From: Mastigocoleus testarum BC008
GTDB lineage: Bacteria > Cyanobacteriota > Cyanobacteriia > Cyanobacteriales > Nostocaceae
Assembly: GCF_001456025.1 (NCBI RefSeq)
Contig: NZ_LMTZ01000110.1
Coordinates: 35,203 to 99,202 of the forward strand
DNA: 64,000 bases
Direction of reading: 5' to 3'
The position numbers were made by a program, and so were the translations under genes. Under the pieces are notes generated by a model that was not told the origin of the DNA, did not search any database, and saw only the letters and a list, made by a program, of their open reading frames with translations. Below are positions 19,109 through 26,826 of this stretch, in pieces; positions within the stretch are counted from its first letter, which is position 1; the number at the start of each line of letters is the position of its first letter.

Positions 19109-19360
19109 ATGCTAGAACTTACAAATTTGAAACCAAGTAATGTTGAACTAACAGAAGAGGAGACAGAGAAACTTTATGGCGGAGCTGCAGGCTTTGTAGC
19201 TGGTGTAGCTAATACTGTTTGGGATGTCGGTGTAAATGGTTGGTACGACCCATCAGCAATTAACGGAAAATTTTGGACTAGTAGTCTAGGCAAAATAGGG
19301 ATTGCAACTGGTATTGGTGCTGCATTTGGCGGTCCTAAAGGCGCTGCTCTTGAAGGTTAA
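19109..19360 (+). CDS. Double-glycine leader peptide precursor, Gly/Ala-rich core (peptide 1)
   Basis: 83 residues. The leader runs to a Gly-Gly at 24-25 (ELTEEETEKLYGG), with the acidic and hydrophobic spacing expected for C39 peptidases. The core of about 58 residues is rich in Gly, Ala and Val with three Trp and a small-residue C-terminus (GIGAAFGGPKGAALEG), like unmodified membrane-active class II bacteriocins. There is no cysteine. It follows the exporter operon on the same strand after a terminator, so it is probably separately transcribed. The substrate role is inferred from leader and position. Confidence 0.75.
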   Translation: MLELTNLKPSNVELTEEETEKLYGGAAGFVAGVANTVWDVGVNGWYDPSAINGKFWTSSLGKIGIATGIGAAFGGPKGAALEG

Positions 19361-19433
19361 ACCATTTATCCTAAAAAAATAAAAATTTGAGGTTTGCAAT
19401 CCCTAAATTTTGAATATTTTTGAGAATTTAAGT

Positions 19434-19647
19434 AGGGCTTGCTGAAAAAGTAGAGTTTCGCGAATCTAGAAGCCACATAGCTTGCAAAATATTAGTTTCG
19501 TCCCTTGGTTTCTAATTTACCCAGGGATGTCAGGGAATAAAGTGCAAGGTTTTTGAGACTATAAACATTATTTCCCTGCACTTGTTTGGCACAAAAAAGC
19601 TTAAAAAGCTTGTCTGTTATAGGTTTCAGTTTTATTCAGCAAACCCT
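19434..19647. mobile_element. MITE-like element with AGGGCTTGCTGAA ends
   Basis: Inverted ends AGGGCTTGCTGAA (19434-19446) and TTCAGCAAACCCT (19635-19647; 12 of 13 match) flanked by a 4-bp direct repeat AAGT (19430-19433 and 19648-19651), suggesting a target duplication. About 190 bp inside, no reading frame. The ends resemble those of known cyanobacterial insertion sequences (GGGCTTGCTGAA type). The remaining spacer to 19942 holds no gene. Confidence 0.65.
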
Positions 19648-19942
19648 AAGTAACATGTAGCGGATTCCAACTAAGTGGGGTACAGTTCAAAAACTGAAAG
19701 TCAGTTATAAAGCGGATTCTACTCCTGGCTTCTAAATTCTGCTATAAACTCAAAAAACAACCTCTAGTTAAGCTGAAGCACATTTAAATTGAATAATTCA
19801 ATGCCTGTAATGCTACTAAATGCCAAGAAGCTTATGCTAGAGGTTTCTCACACAAAACTGAGTTAACAAATACTGAAGTGTTGCTTAATATTAAAGGTTA
19901 TGATTAGCATTATTTCAGAAATAAATAGAGGATAAATTAATA

Positions 19943-20281
19943 ATGTTCCATTTAGCAGAGTCAAATAATATTATAGTGTTTGCAATCACTGGCGGATGCT
20001 TTTGTGCTATTTTGTCTAGTGTTATCGACGATGTATTTGAAATATTTATTGTCAAAAATCGCACCATAAACATCAGAAAAATTTTAAGTAAATATACAAT
20101 CTCAATTTTCACATTGGGACTTTTTTTGGGTCTAATATTTTATGCTTTTGCTCTGAAAGAGAATAAACCAATTCAGATGATTATTCTTTTTACAGTAAGC
20201 TTTGGACTGGTTGCTCCTATTCTGTCAAAATTAATCGTACTTTTTTATACCCAATTATTTTCTAAAAAACAAAACAGTTAG
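19943..20281 (+). CDS. Small three-helix membrane protein, unknown
   Basis: 112 residues with hydrophobic segments at about 10-27, 52-72 and 78-102, and a positively charged loop (KNRTINIRKILSKY) between the first and second. GAGGA lies 11 bp upstream of the ATG. I do not recognise a family. Its size, charge pattern and place between a bacteriocin-like peptide and a protease would fit an immunity protein, but nothing in the sequence proves this. The opposite strand also has a shorter frame (19915-20112), which lacks a ribosome site. Confidence 0.5.
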   Translation: MFHLAESNNIIVFAITGGCFCAILSSVIDDVFEIFIVKNRTINIRKILSKYTISIFTLGLFLGLIFYAFALKENKPIQMIILFTVSFGLVAPILSKLIVLFYTQLFSKKQNS

Positions 20282-20329
20282 CCAACATATTAAAAAAATT
20301 GAGATAGCTTCATAAAACTGTTAACTAAT

Positions 20330-20457
20330 AAGACTTACGCACGGACAACATAATTACAGTTATTACGATGCAAGAAAGTGGCTAAGCCAAAATACTTAAT
20401 TTGGGATCCGTAACACTACAGTAAGCTAAATGCTAACGTTACGAATGTGTAAGTCTT
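20330..20457. mobile_element. MITE-like element with AAGACTTACGCAC ends
   Basis: Inverted ends AAGACTTACGCAC (20330-20342) and ATGTGTAAGTCTT (20445-20457), 11 of 13 matching, around 100 bp of non-coding DNA. The ends are close to those at 11506-11724, so both belong to one family. It directly abuts the broken gene that follows. Confidence 0.6.
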
Positions 20458-20459
20458 GA

Positions 20460-20779
20460 TTAAATATAAATAATGAAGAATTTGAAAAACTATCTTATGA
20501 AAATAAACAAATGGTATTTGTTGCGACCATTGGTTTCCCATTTGTCATTAGTAGAGACACTATGGCGTTGCATCAATACGAGATGATTCAAATATACGCA
20601 AAAAAATTTCTCCTTATTTATCAATTGTTTCAGCTTATGCAAATCTGCTTATCATCCTGAAAATATGCAACGCCGGCACTATAGCTGGAAATGCTGAAAT
20701 TACTATTTTATTCAGCCCTTATCAATTGTTTGAATCATTTCCCAAGGAGAAATCAAAAATATTTTACTATGGTAACTGA
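20460..20779 (+). pseudogene. Small unknown gene broken by an inserted inverted-repeat element
   Basis: Codons 20460-20557 read EEFEKLSYENKQMVFVAT, then IGFPFVISRD. If the insertion 20564-20676 and one copy of the 6-bp duplication CACTAT are removed, the frame continues as TIAGNAEITILFSPYQLF and on to KSKIFYYGN and the TGA at 20777-20779. The frame is kept exactly across the join. The joined fragment is about 66 codons; its start is lost at the neighbouring element (20330-20457). The family is not recognised. Confidence 0.55.
20564..20676. mobile_element. 113-bp insertion with GGCGTTGCAT ends and CACTAT target duplication
   Basis: Perfect 10-bp inverted ends GGCGTTGCAT (20564-20573) and ATGCAACGCC (20665-20674), flanked by CACTAT at 20558-20563 and 20677-20682. 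It contains no gene of its own. Its insertion splits a small reading frame that becomes continuous again when it is removed in silico. Confidence 0.7.
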
Positions 20780-20857
20780 TTATCTATCTAAAAATAAATT
20801 TCGATTAGCGGCAAATATTTTATTTTTACAAACTATAGTCTAGTTAAAAATATTCAA

Positions 20858-22678
20858 ATGAGTGGCAAAATAATAACAGAAGGCGATAAAGCATTAAAAG
20901 CTAATATTGCTCGCCAGCTTTTTAATGTTGATGGTACGGGAATAAAAATAGGAATTATTTCTACCAGTTTTAATTCACAAAAAACACTTTCAGATGATGT
21001 AATCACTGGTGATTTACCTGGAGCAGAAAATCCAGATGAAAGAACTACACCCATTCAAATTCTTCAAGATATTGGACAAGATTCTCCATTTGCAGATGAC
21101 GAAGGTCGAGCCTTAGCCCAAATCGTTCATGATATGGCACCAGGTGCTGAGTTATATTTTCATACCTTTATTGGTGGTGAAGGTAAAAATTCTATCGATA
21201 CTAATGATTCAAGTTATGCAAATGCAGTTAATGCACTTGTTGCTGCTGATGTAGATATCATCGTTGATGATGCTCAGTTTGCCACTACAATTTATCAAGA
21301 TGGAAAAGCAGCACAGACCATAGATAAGGCTGTTTCTGAAGGGATTGTCTATGTTTCTGCAGCTGGTAATAATGCCAATATATCTTACGAAAGTAAGTTT
21401 CGTCCCAGTACCACTTTTTCTATTGGCGATACGACTTTTGAAGCTCATGATTTTGACCCAGGAAATAACGTTGATTTATTTCAAGACATTCGAGTATCTA
21501 AGAAAGGAAGTACTATTCAGCCACTTCTTACTTGGGATGAACCAATAGATAATACGAACTCAGGATATGAGATGTTTTTACTCTCTAGTCCAGAGCTTCC
21601 CAATGAAAATAATATATTAAGTGTCTCTACTATTCCTTCTAAAGAGGCATTAGACGATCCGTTACGACAACTTCTTACTTATTCTGCTCAACCAGATGAG
21701 GAACTATATCTTTTAATTGCTAAACAGGCTGATTCTACTTCTTCATCTAACCAAATCAAGTGGATTAGTACCGCTAATGGTTCTGATCGGAATACGGATT
21801 ATGAATATATTGATGAAAACACAATCAATTCTACGGTCTTTGGACCAGCTAATGCTCGAGGTGTTATTGCTGTAGGTGCATCTGATATTGAAAATCCTTT
21901 AGAACCTAGAAAGTATTCCAGTACTGGTGGCGCACCTATTTTATTTGATTCAGAAGGTCAAAAACTTTCTCAACCAATTTTCAGAGAAAAGCCTCAGGTG
22001 TTTGCAACCGATGGTGTTGTAACTAATTTTGATACTGAAACTTCCTTTAATCCATTTAGAGGTACTTCAGCAGCAGCTCCTCATGTCGCAGGAATAATAG
22101 CTTTGATGTTAGAAAGGGCTGGAGGAGCAGAAAATCTTTCTCCTGAAGTGGTGCGTTCAGTGCTACAAGAAACAGGATTGCAACTCTCCTCAACGCAGAC
22201 AAATGCACCCCTAGTTCAAGCCGACCAAGCGGTCATAAACTCTTTTAGCAGCAAGTATACAGGCTCCGAAAGTAGCGATTTGCTCATAGGTACTTCTGAA
22301 GCAGAGAATTTTTACGGACAGAAAGGAAATGATACTTTGTTGGGATATGGAGGTAATGACTATCTTGTTGGTGAAGAAGGAAACGATATTTTATTAGGGC
22401 TAAGTGGTAATGATGTCCTCGTTGGAGGTGAAGGTTACAACTTGCTTATAGGTGGAGAAGAAAAAGATACTTTTGTGCTAGATAATAATGGAACTGCACT
22501 GATATCTGATTTTGAGATAGATAATGACACTTTAGCAATTTCTGGGATAGCAGATAAATCAGATATTACTTTTTCTACATCAGACGATAATTTCACTTTT
22601 GTCAATAGTGGAGACAATACGCTGGCATTACTTTTTGATGTAAAGGCGAGCGATAATCTTAATATTTCATATATTTAG
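20858..22678 (+). CDS. S8/S53-like serine protease with C-terminal RTX repeats
   Basis: 606 residues without a signal peptide. The protease domain (about 10-430) has the serine motif GTSAAAPHVAG with Ser404 and the oxyanion region GNNANISY. The usual subtilisin Asp (D-[ST]-G) is replaced in IGIISTSFN, and there is no HGTHVAG; instead DEGRALAQIVHDMAPGA is present with Glu82. This resembles the S53-like subgroup, in which Glu and Asp (here probably among Asp133-Asp138 of VDIIVDD) act with Ser. Residues about 465-545 carry five GGxGxD-type calcium-binding repeats (KGNDTLLG, GGNDYLVG, EGNDILLG, SGNDVLVG), a type I secretion signature. It may be a secreted effector or process exported peptides. 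No ribosome site is visible. Confidence 0.82.
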   Translation: MSGKIITEGDKALKANIARQLFNVDGTGIKIGIISTSFNSQKTLSDDVITGDLPGAENPDERTTPIQILQDIGQDSPFADDEGRALAQIVHDMAPGAELYFHTFIGGEGKNSIDTNDSSYANAVNALVAADVDIIVDDAQFATTIYQDGKAAQTIDKAVSEGIVYVSAAGNNANISYESKFRPSTTFSIGDTTFEAHDFDPGNNVDLFQDIRVSKKGSTIQPLLTWDEPIDNTNSGYEMFLLSSPELPNENNILSVSTIPSKEALDDPLRQLLTYSAQPDEELYLLIAKQADSTSSSNQIKWISTANGSDRNTDYEYIDENTINSTVFGPANARGVIAVGASDIENPLEPRKYSSTGGAPILFDSEGQKLSQPIFREKPQVFATDGVVTNFDTETSFNPFRGTSAAAPHVAGIIALMLERAGGAENLSPEVVRSVLQETGLQLSSTQTNAPLVQADQAVINSFSSKYTGSESSDLLIGTSEAENFYGQKGNDTLLGYGGNDYLVGEEGNDILLGLSGNDVLVGGEGYNLLIGGEEKDTFVLDNNGTALISDFEIDNDTLAISGIADKSDITFSTSDDNFTFVNSGDNTLALLFDVKASDNLNISYI

Positions 22679-22702
22679 TGGTTCCTTATTTCCACACAAA
22701 TT

Positions 22703-22740
22703 AACGCAACTGATACCAAATTCTTGTTATCGGTTGCGTT
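22703..22740 (+). terminator. Hairpin after the protease gene
   Basis: AACGCAACTGATA (22703-22715) pairs with TATCGGTTGCGTT (22728-22740), 12 of 13 bases, 25 bp past the stop codon. A weak T-rich tail follows. It could act in both directions because the next gene is convergent. Confidence 0.5.
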
Positions 22741-22807
22741 AGTTGTATTCGTTTAAATAAAGAAAAAATAACTTTCTACACCAGAATTATTCCCCGTTTT
22801 TTAGTTA

Positions 22808-23143
22808 TTACTCTTTACAAACAGGAGCATAAAATGTGATCGTGTCTCCTACTCCTGTTAATCCCGTACCAGTAGATGTAGCAGAAAAACCTTTGAGGCG
22901 ATATCCCCGATCGTAATATTTATTGATCTTGTCAATAATCTTATCTACGTTTCTTTCTTGATATAAAAATATGCAGTGTGCTTTATTTTTAACTGAATTG
23001 TCTGGTTTATCAGCTTTAACAATTGATTGAGATTGAGGCTGTATAGTGATTTCTACTTTAATCTGAGGTAGAAAAACCGATGAAACTATAACAACAAAAA
23101 CACTAACAAAAACGAATGGCAAAAATAATATATACTTTTTCAT
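22808..23143 (-). CDS. Small membrane-anchored or secreted protein, unknown
   Basis: 111 residues. Residues 5-27 are a strong hydrophobic segment, either signal peptide or N-terminal anchor. The rest is a small domain with the pattern VDKIIDKINKYYDRGYRLKG, then strands ending TITFYAPVCKE, which is like DUF4177-type domains (helix, then WEL/YRL and terminal strand). There are two cysteines. It lies downstream of the - strand peptide array, separated by hairpins; a role in immunity or processing is possible but unproven. Confidence 0.55.
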   Translation of the reverse strand: MKKYILFLPFVFVSVFVVIVSSVFLPQIKVEITIQPQSQSIVKADKPDNSVKNKAHCIFLYQERNVDKIIDKINKYYDRGYRLKGFSATSTGTGLTGVGDTITFYAPVCKE

Positions 23144-23178
23144 TTGTTATGGTGTAATAACTACGTAACTTTTACATT

Positions 23179-23219
23179 AAAAATTATATTATCTACCTAA
23201 AAAATTATATTATCTACCT
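23179..23219. repeat. 20-bp tandem duplication
   Basis: The unit AAAAATTATATTATCTACCT occurs twice in a row upstream of the 22808-23143 gene, possibly in its promoter region. Confidence 0.5.
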
Positions 23220-23274
23220 AATACTTAGAGGGGGAGAAAGTTTTTATGCTTATCTTGATTAGTTTTCAACAAGA

Positions 23275-23320
23275 AGGGAACAGGGAACAGGAGAGAAGAA
23301 CGACCTGTTCACTGTTCCCT
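23275..23320 (-). terminator. Hairpin at the end of the leader-peptide array
   Basis: AGGGAACAGGGAACAGG (23275-23291) pairs with CCTGTTCACTGTTCCCT (23304-23320), 16 of 17 bases. On the + strand it is followed by a T9 run near 23337. It lies between peptide 2 and the 22808-23143 gene and may end transcription of the array. Confidence 0.45.
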
Positions 23321-23346
23321 GAAAACTTTATTAGAGTTTTTTTTTA

Positions 23347-23643
23347 TCAAAACCTCGATATTGCACCAACATTTAGAACTGAATCTATACTCCCACCTTT
23401 GACAGCTTCAATACTACCTTTGTGTATGAAAAAATTATAACCACCCTTGTTGATGAGAGTACCAACTTTATTCCCTGGAGCATCTACAAAATTAAATAGT
23501 GAACCTGATTGTTCCAAGCGGTAACTTCCATTTGCATATCCTTCCAAAAGTTCGCTTGCACCACCACCATGTACTTCTTGTTGTTGTTTACTAGTAATTT
23601 GGACTGTTGAGTTTATTAATTGTTTAATTTGAAGTGTTGCCAT
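23347..23643 (-). CDS. Double-glycine leader peptide precursor (peptide 2)
   Basis: 98 residues from the ATG at 23643; the frame is open 22 codons upstream but the MATLQIKQL start matches the other leaders. The leader ends in KQQQEVHGGG (Gly-Gly at about 26-28). The core of about 70 residues is Gly-rich with short strands (GSYRLEQSGSLFNFV, NKGGYNFFIHKGSIEAVKGG) and no cysteine. It is the last of seven - strand precursors. The core is not a known bacteriocin class to my knowledge. Confidence 0.7.
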   Translation of the reverse strand: MATLQIKQLINSTVQITSKQQQEVHGGGASELLEGYANGSYRLEQSGSLFNFVDAPGNKVGTLINKGGYNFFIHKGSIEAVKGGSIDSVLNVGAISRF

Positions 23644-23732
23644 TGTTTTGCTCTCACTATGATTGTATTGAATATTACTCTGTAAATAGTTAAGCCCTGA
23701 CTTTAACAATTTTTGAGTTAACTATCTGGAAA

Positions 23733-23966
23733 TTAAACGGGAGATTGATAGATCTGATTATTAGAACCAATATCTATCTGAATATTAAACATAAAAGCAT
23801 TTGCATTTGGAATATCTCCATAAGAACCCACTATATTTTCTTTGTTTTGTTCCAGTAAGTTAAACAATTCAGTGTTAAATCCACCTTTTACTTGTCTTTG
23901 TATCTGGTGATTTAGACTAATAGCATACTCATTAAAATTTAGATGAGCAATTTGAAGTTTTGCCAT
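23733..23966 (-). CDS. Double-glycine leader peptide precursor (peptide 3)
   Basis: 77 residues from the second of two adjacent ATGs; AAGAGGTAAGT provides a ribosome site. The leader MAKLQIAHLNFNEYAISL ends in QRQVKGGF. The core of about 48 residues is Asn-rich (NANAFMFNIQIDIGSNNQI) and lacks cysteine. The gene follows peptide 4 in an evident run of short - strand genes with 40-300 bp gaps. Confidence 0.7.
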   Translation of the reverse strand: MAKLQIAHLNFNEYAISLNHQIQRQVKGGFNTELFNLLEQNKENIVGSYGDIPNANAFMFNIQIDIGSNNQIYQSPV

Positions 23967-24009
23967 CATACTTACCTCTTAATTTTGATTAATTAACTAG
24001 ACAAATACT

Positions 24010-24309
24010 TTATCCGTTGATTTGATGACTAGTGTTCCCAGAACTACCTGCTTCGAATACCGCGATATTGATGGATATTGATTTATCGTCCAAAATAGCA
24101 CCTGTCAAGATGCGTGATGGGTCTGTATTTCTTAAAGCGACTATAACTGCTAATTCATTCGCATCTGGTAATCTACCACCACCATAAACTTGCTTAAGAA
24201 TTGCATCATCTATTTTAGACAAATTATCCTGCCTTGTTTCCAAACGATGTAACTGAAATAAATGATCATGGTTCTTGAAGTTCAAAGGTTCGATTAGAAT
24301 CTTTGACAT
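24010..24309 (-). CDS. Double-glycine leader peptide precursor (peptide 4)
   Basis: 99 residues from the ATG at 24309, which has AAAGGAGGT in the right place (the frame is open 7 codons further). The leader is the longest of the set (about 45 residues) and ends in AILKQVYGGG. The core has acidic and Asn/Ser-rich strands (SISINIAVFEAGSSGNTS). The phrase VFEAG recurs as HFEAG in peptide 7. No cysteine. Confidence 0.7.
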   Translation of the reverse strand: MSKILIEPLNFKNHDHLFQLHRLETRQDNLSKIDDAILKQVYGGGRLPDANELAVIVALRNTDPSRILTGAILDDKSISINIAVFEAGSSGNTSHQING

Positions 24310-24628
24310 TAAAATACCTCCTTTATTCACTCAGCAATGTAAACATTTTAACTACTAATAAAAAAGGAATATTGCTGTTAATAGTTAGCTTGTATACCCA
24401 CACTATAATTACAGTAGGATGAAGGCGTTCACCTCCCTCCGATGTGGCGAAGTAGAACGCAATCATGGTAAGCTTTTATAAGCTCATGTAACTAATAACT
24501 CAGTCAAATAATTAGTAGTTATTTTGACGATAATTTTCTATGATTCAATGCATGAATTCGCAAATTAGGCTTAGGTAAAATTACAAAATTAATAAACTAG
24601 AAAGCTTTTACCTCTTTGTTATGCGGTT
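24310..24628. other. Intergenic between peptides 4 and 5
   Basis: Contains an inverted phrase GCGTTC..GAACGC (about 24425-24462) around a purine/pyrimidine block. The - strand frame across it (about 24340-24465) has no ribosome site and is not called. Otherwise AT-rich. Confidence 0.35.
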
Positions 24629-24895
24629 TTAAATCCCAGCAATAGTATCGGGTGCAAAAAACTCCTGATAAGCCAAAATTTGAGTTGGGTTGCTACCACC
24701 ACTAGGAGCATTAGGCTGCTGTGTATTGCCACTTTGTAGAGTATTTAATCCTGCATGTAATGATAATATTCCTGTTCCTATTTGAGTAATTCCAGTAATT
24801 GTCTTGATAAAATTTCCACCGATGATTGCATGAGATTCATTTGGTGTCAATTCTTCAGTTCTAGAAACTAGTTGAGTCAATTTAATATCAGCCAT
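24629..24895 (-). CDS. Double-glycine leader peptide precursor (peptide 5)
   Basis: 88 residues. Leader MADIKLTQLVSRTEELTPNE ends in SHAIIGG (Gly 26-27). The core starts NFIKTITGITQIGTGILSLH, an amphipathic hydrophobic helix or strand segment, then a Gly/Asn/Pro-rich stretch and an acidic aromatic tail. No cysteine. The leader sequence ELTPNES resembles those of other C39 substrates. Confidence 0.7.
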   Translation of the reverse strand: MADIKLTQLVSRTEELTPNESHAIIGGNFIKTITGITQIGTGILSLHAGLNTLQSGNTQQPNAPSGGSNPTQILAYQEFFAPDTIAGI

Positions 24896-25575
24896 TAACT
24901 ACTTACTCCATTCATTAAATATTTGATTAACTACACCTCTGATGTAATTAACTTAATTCTATTAATTAAAAACTGATTAATCAATAATTTATTTAAAATG
25001 AATAAGACAAAAAATAGTGATATTATGTCTTTTCCCGATTGATATAAATTGAGCTATAACTTATTTTATGCAACTCTTTAATTATGCATATTATGATATT
25101 TTTTAAGCATAATGTACAATTTGCTCACAATAATTATTTGAATTTTCCTTGTTATATCATGTTATTACTCACGGTTCGCCCATTTAAAATCGAGTTAGAA
25201 AAAAGCTCAACGATTTAATCAAGGTGTTTGATTATAACAAAGATCCACTACTCCACCTTAATTATCAGATTAGATAAAAATAGAGTTTTTAGAGTTGGGT
25301 GATTGTTTGAGAAAAATTATTATAAATATTTCAAACCCTTACAGTAAATAGACTTTTCTGCTTTTTGGCTATTTCTCTAACTTCAAAAAAAAATGGGCGA
25401 AGCGGGAATTATTAAGCAACTAGAGAATAATTTTTATATGAACAAATATTAAAAAACTAGATAGCCATTTTAGAAGCATCTAGTTATATAAAATAAAAAA
25501 TTAGTTATTTTTCCTGTCAACAAATAATTATGGGCAGGCTAGAGGAATCAATATTACAGCCTTGATTGATTTTAC
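24896..25575. other. 680-bp gap inside the peptide array
   Basis: No supported gene. It contains an inverted-repeat element (25175-25401) and, at 25456-25486, an 8-bp stem AACTAGAT/ATCTAGTT that may end transcription of peptide 6. Confidence 0.4.
25175..25401. mobile_element. Candidate MITE with TTCGCCCATTT ends
   Basis: Perfect 11-bp inverted ends TTCGCCCATTT (25175-25185) and AAATGGGCGAA (25391-25401) around about 205 bp of AT-rich non-coding DNA. No target duplication was recognised, so the call is tentative. Confidence 0.4.
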
Positions 25576-25860
25576 TTAGAACTTTTGTCCATCAATCGTT
25601 ACTTGAGAATTACCAGAGGTTAAAACTTGGTTATTATTTTTGCGGCTTAAAATAACATTCAAACCAAAAGGCTTAAAATCTAAACTAGCAACTACCTCGC
25701 CGTTGATACTAAGACTGAATCCATCTGTAAAAGGAATTTTTGTAGCATGAAACTCAGTAGTTTTATCTCCACTAAAACCTCCTTTTACTTCTTCCTGTTT
25801 TAAATTATCTAGTTCATACGGAAAGCTGTTTCTATCTAGATTATAAATGTGCATAACCAT
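25576..25860 (-). CDS. Double-glycine leader peptide precursor (peptide 6)
   Basis: 94 residues from the ATG at 25860 (ribosome site AAGGAA 8 bp upstream; the frame stays open 12 codons further). The leader MVMHIYNLDRNSFPYELD ends in LKQEEVKGGF. The core is a string of short strands separated by turns, ending NNQVLTSGNSQVTIDG. This terminal motif (NQV-x2-SG-x-S-x-V-x-I) is shared with peptides 7 and 8. No cysteine. Confidence 0.72.
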   Translation of the reverse strand: MVMHIYNLDRNSFPYELDNLKQEEVKGGFSGDKTTEFHATKIPFTDGFSLSINGEVVASLDFKPFGLNVILSRKNNNQVLTSGNSQVTIDGQKF

Positions 25861-25922
25861 GATATTATTCCTTGTGAATTGAAGATGTTTGCTCATGAAG
25901 CTAGATATGATTGGAATGACAA

Positions 25923-26225
25923 CTAGAATCCTTGCAAAATTACCATAGTATCAGAACCACTAGCATTAACTTGATTAAGTACATTGCCATTATCTTTATA
26001 GGGAAGATAAACAAAACTTCCTGGAGGTGCGTTCACTTGATTAACGACTTTATTAATATCGCCAGCCTCAAAATGAACCACATTCATCGCAGAAACAGTT
26101 CCATTGTCATATAATCTCATAGAGTTTGTTGCCTTTAAGCCTCCATTAATTTTGCTTTGAGCTAATATATTTAACTCATTCAAAAAATTATTTGGATTCA
26201 AATCTAATTCTTGAAATTTGATCAT
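25923..26225 (-). CDS. Double-glycine leader peptide precursor (peptide 7)
   Basis: 100 residues. The leader MIKFQELDLNPNNFLNEL ends in AQSKINGG. The core has the motif NQVNAPPGSFVYLP and again NQVNASGSDTMVIL at the C-terminus, an internal repeat of about 27 residues that matches the end of peptides 6 and 8. No cysteine. Its ATG has weak ribosome-site sequence (GAGAGCAAAT). Confidence 0.72.
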   Translation of the reverse strand: MIKFQELDLNPNNFLNELNILAQSKINGGLKATNSMRLYDNGTVSAMNVVHFEAGDINKVVNQVNAPPGSFVYLPYKDNGNVLNQVNASGSDTMVILQGF

Positions 26226-26280
26226 TATTTGATTTGCTCTCAGTTAACTAACGAATGAAATAAATTTGATTAAATTTTAC

Positions 26281-26318
26281 TCATCAAAAGATATTGAATC
26301 AAGAATATCTTTTGATGA
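26281..26318. terminator. Perfect 15-bp hairpin between peptides 8 and 7
   Basis: TCATCAAAAGATATT (26281-26295) and its exact complement AATATCTTTTGATGA (26304-26318) enclose 8 bases. There is no strong T-run on either side, so it could be an attenuator, a processing site or a terminator. It divides the array transcript. Confidence 0.5.
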
Positions 26319-26393
26319 AAATTTGTCACATACTGTCTTAAAAATCAACGAAAACAGCAATTCGAATATTTCCTAACAATTTATTAGCTAAAC

Positions 26394-26642
26394 TTATCCG
26401 GGTAAAGGAATAGAACTGTCAATAACTACGGTAGAACCACCAGTAGCTACTACCTGATTTTTTAGATTAGGTGGATTACCTCCACTAAACACATTCTTTA
26501 ATTCGGTTATTCTTGTCAGCTTTGTACCACCTGAATACGATAATGAAAGGAAGAAACCACCATTTACAGATTCTTGATCTAACACATCTAGTTCATTCAA
26601 AGCATTTACAGGTGCTAATTGAGAAATTTGAAGTGCAGACAT
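26394..26642 (-). CDS. Double-glycine leader peptide precursor (peptide 8)
   Basis: 82 residues from the ATG at 26642, with AAAGAGGT 9 bp upstream (the frame is open 18 codons further). The leader MSALQISQLAPVNALNEL ends in DQESVNGGF. The core includes SLSYSGGTKLTRITELKN and the C-terminal motif KNQVVATGGSTVVID shared with peptides 6 and 7. No cysteine. It is the first gene of the - strand array. Confidence 0.72.
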   Translation of the reverse strand: MSALQISQLAPVNALNELDVLDQESVNGGFFLSLSYSGGTKLTRITELKNVFSGGNPPNLKNQVVATGGSTVVIDSSIPLPG

Positions 26643-26757
26643 TAATTTAAACCTCTTTAATACAATTGAGTCAAATATATAAATGCTTTGTTTCACAAAT
26701 AATTTCGTGAAAAAGCAAACCTCTGATACTTATTAATGTCTAGTTATTCTCATAATA

Positions 26758-26822
26758 AGTCAATAATAAAATCTCTATTTTTAGGACATAATATTCCTTT
26801 TTATGTCTTGATTTTATTGACT
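26758..26822 (-). terminator. Hairpin between the permease gene and the peptide array
   Basis: AGTCAATAATAAAATC and GATTTTATTGACT form a stem with an inner GGACATAA/TTATGTC pairing. It lies just after the stop codon of the LptF/LptG-type gene on the - strand. Confidence 0.5.
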
Positions 26823-26826
26823 ATTT

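Noticed and set aside
24340..24465. Possible small - strand frame MIAFYFATSEGGERL between peptides 4 and 5
   Set aside because: Contains a GG but no leader-like sequence before it and no ribosome site; the segment has an inverted phrase and is more likely a non-coding repeat.
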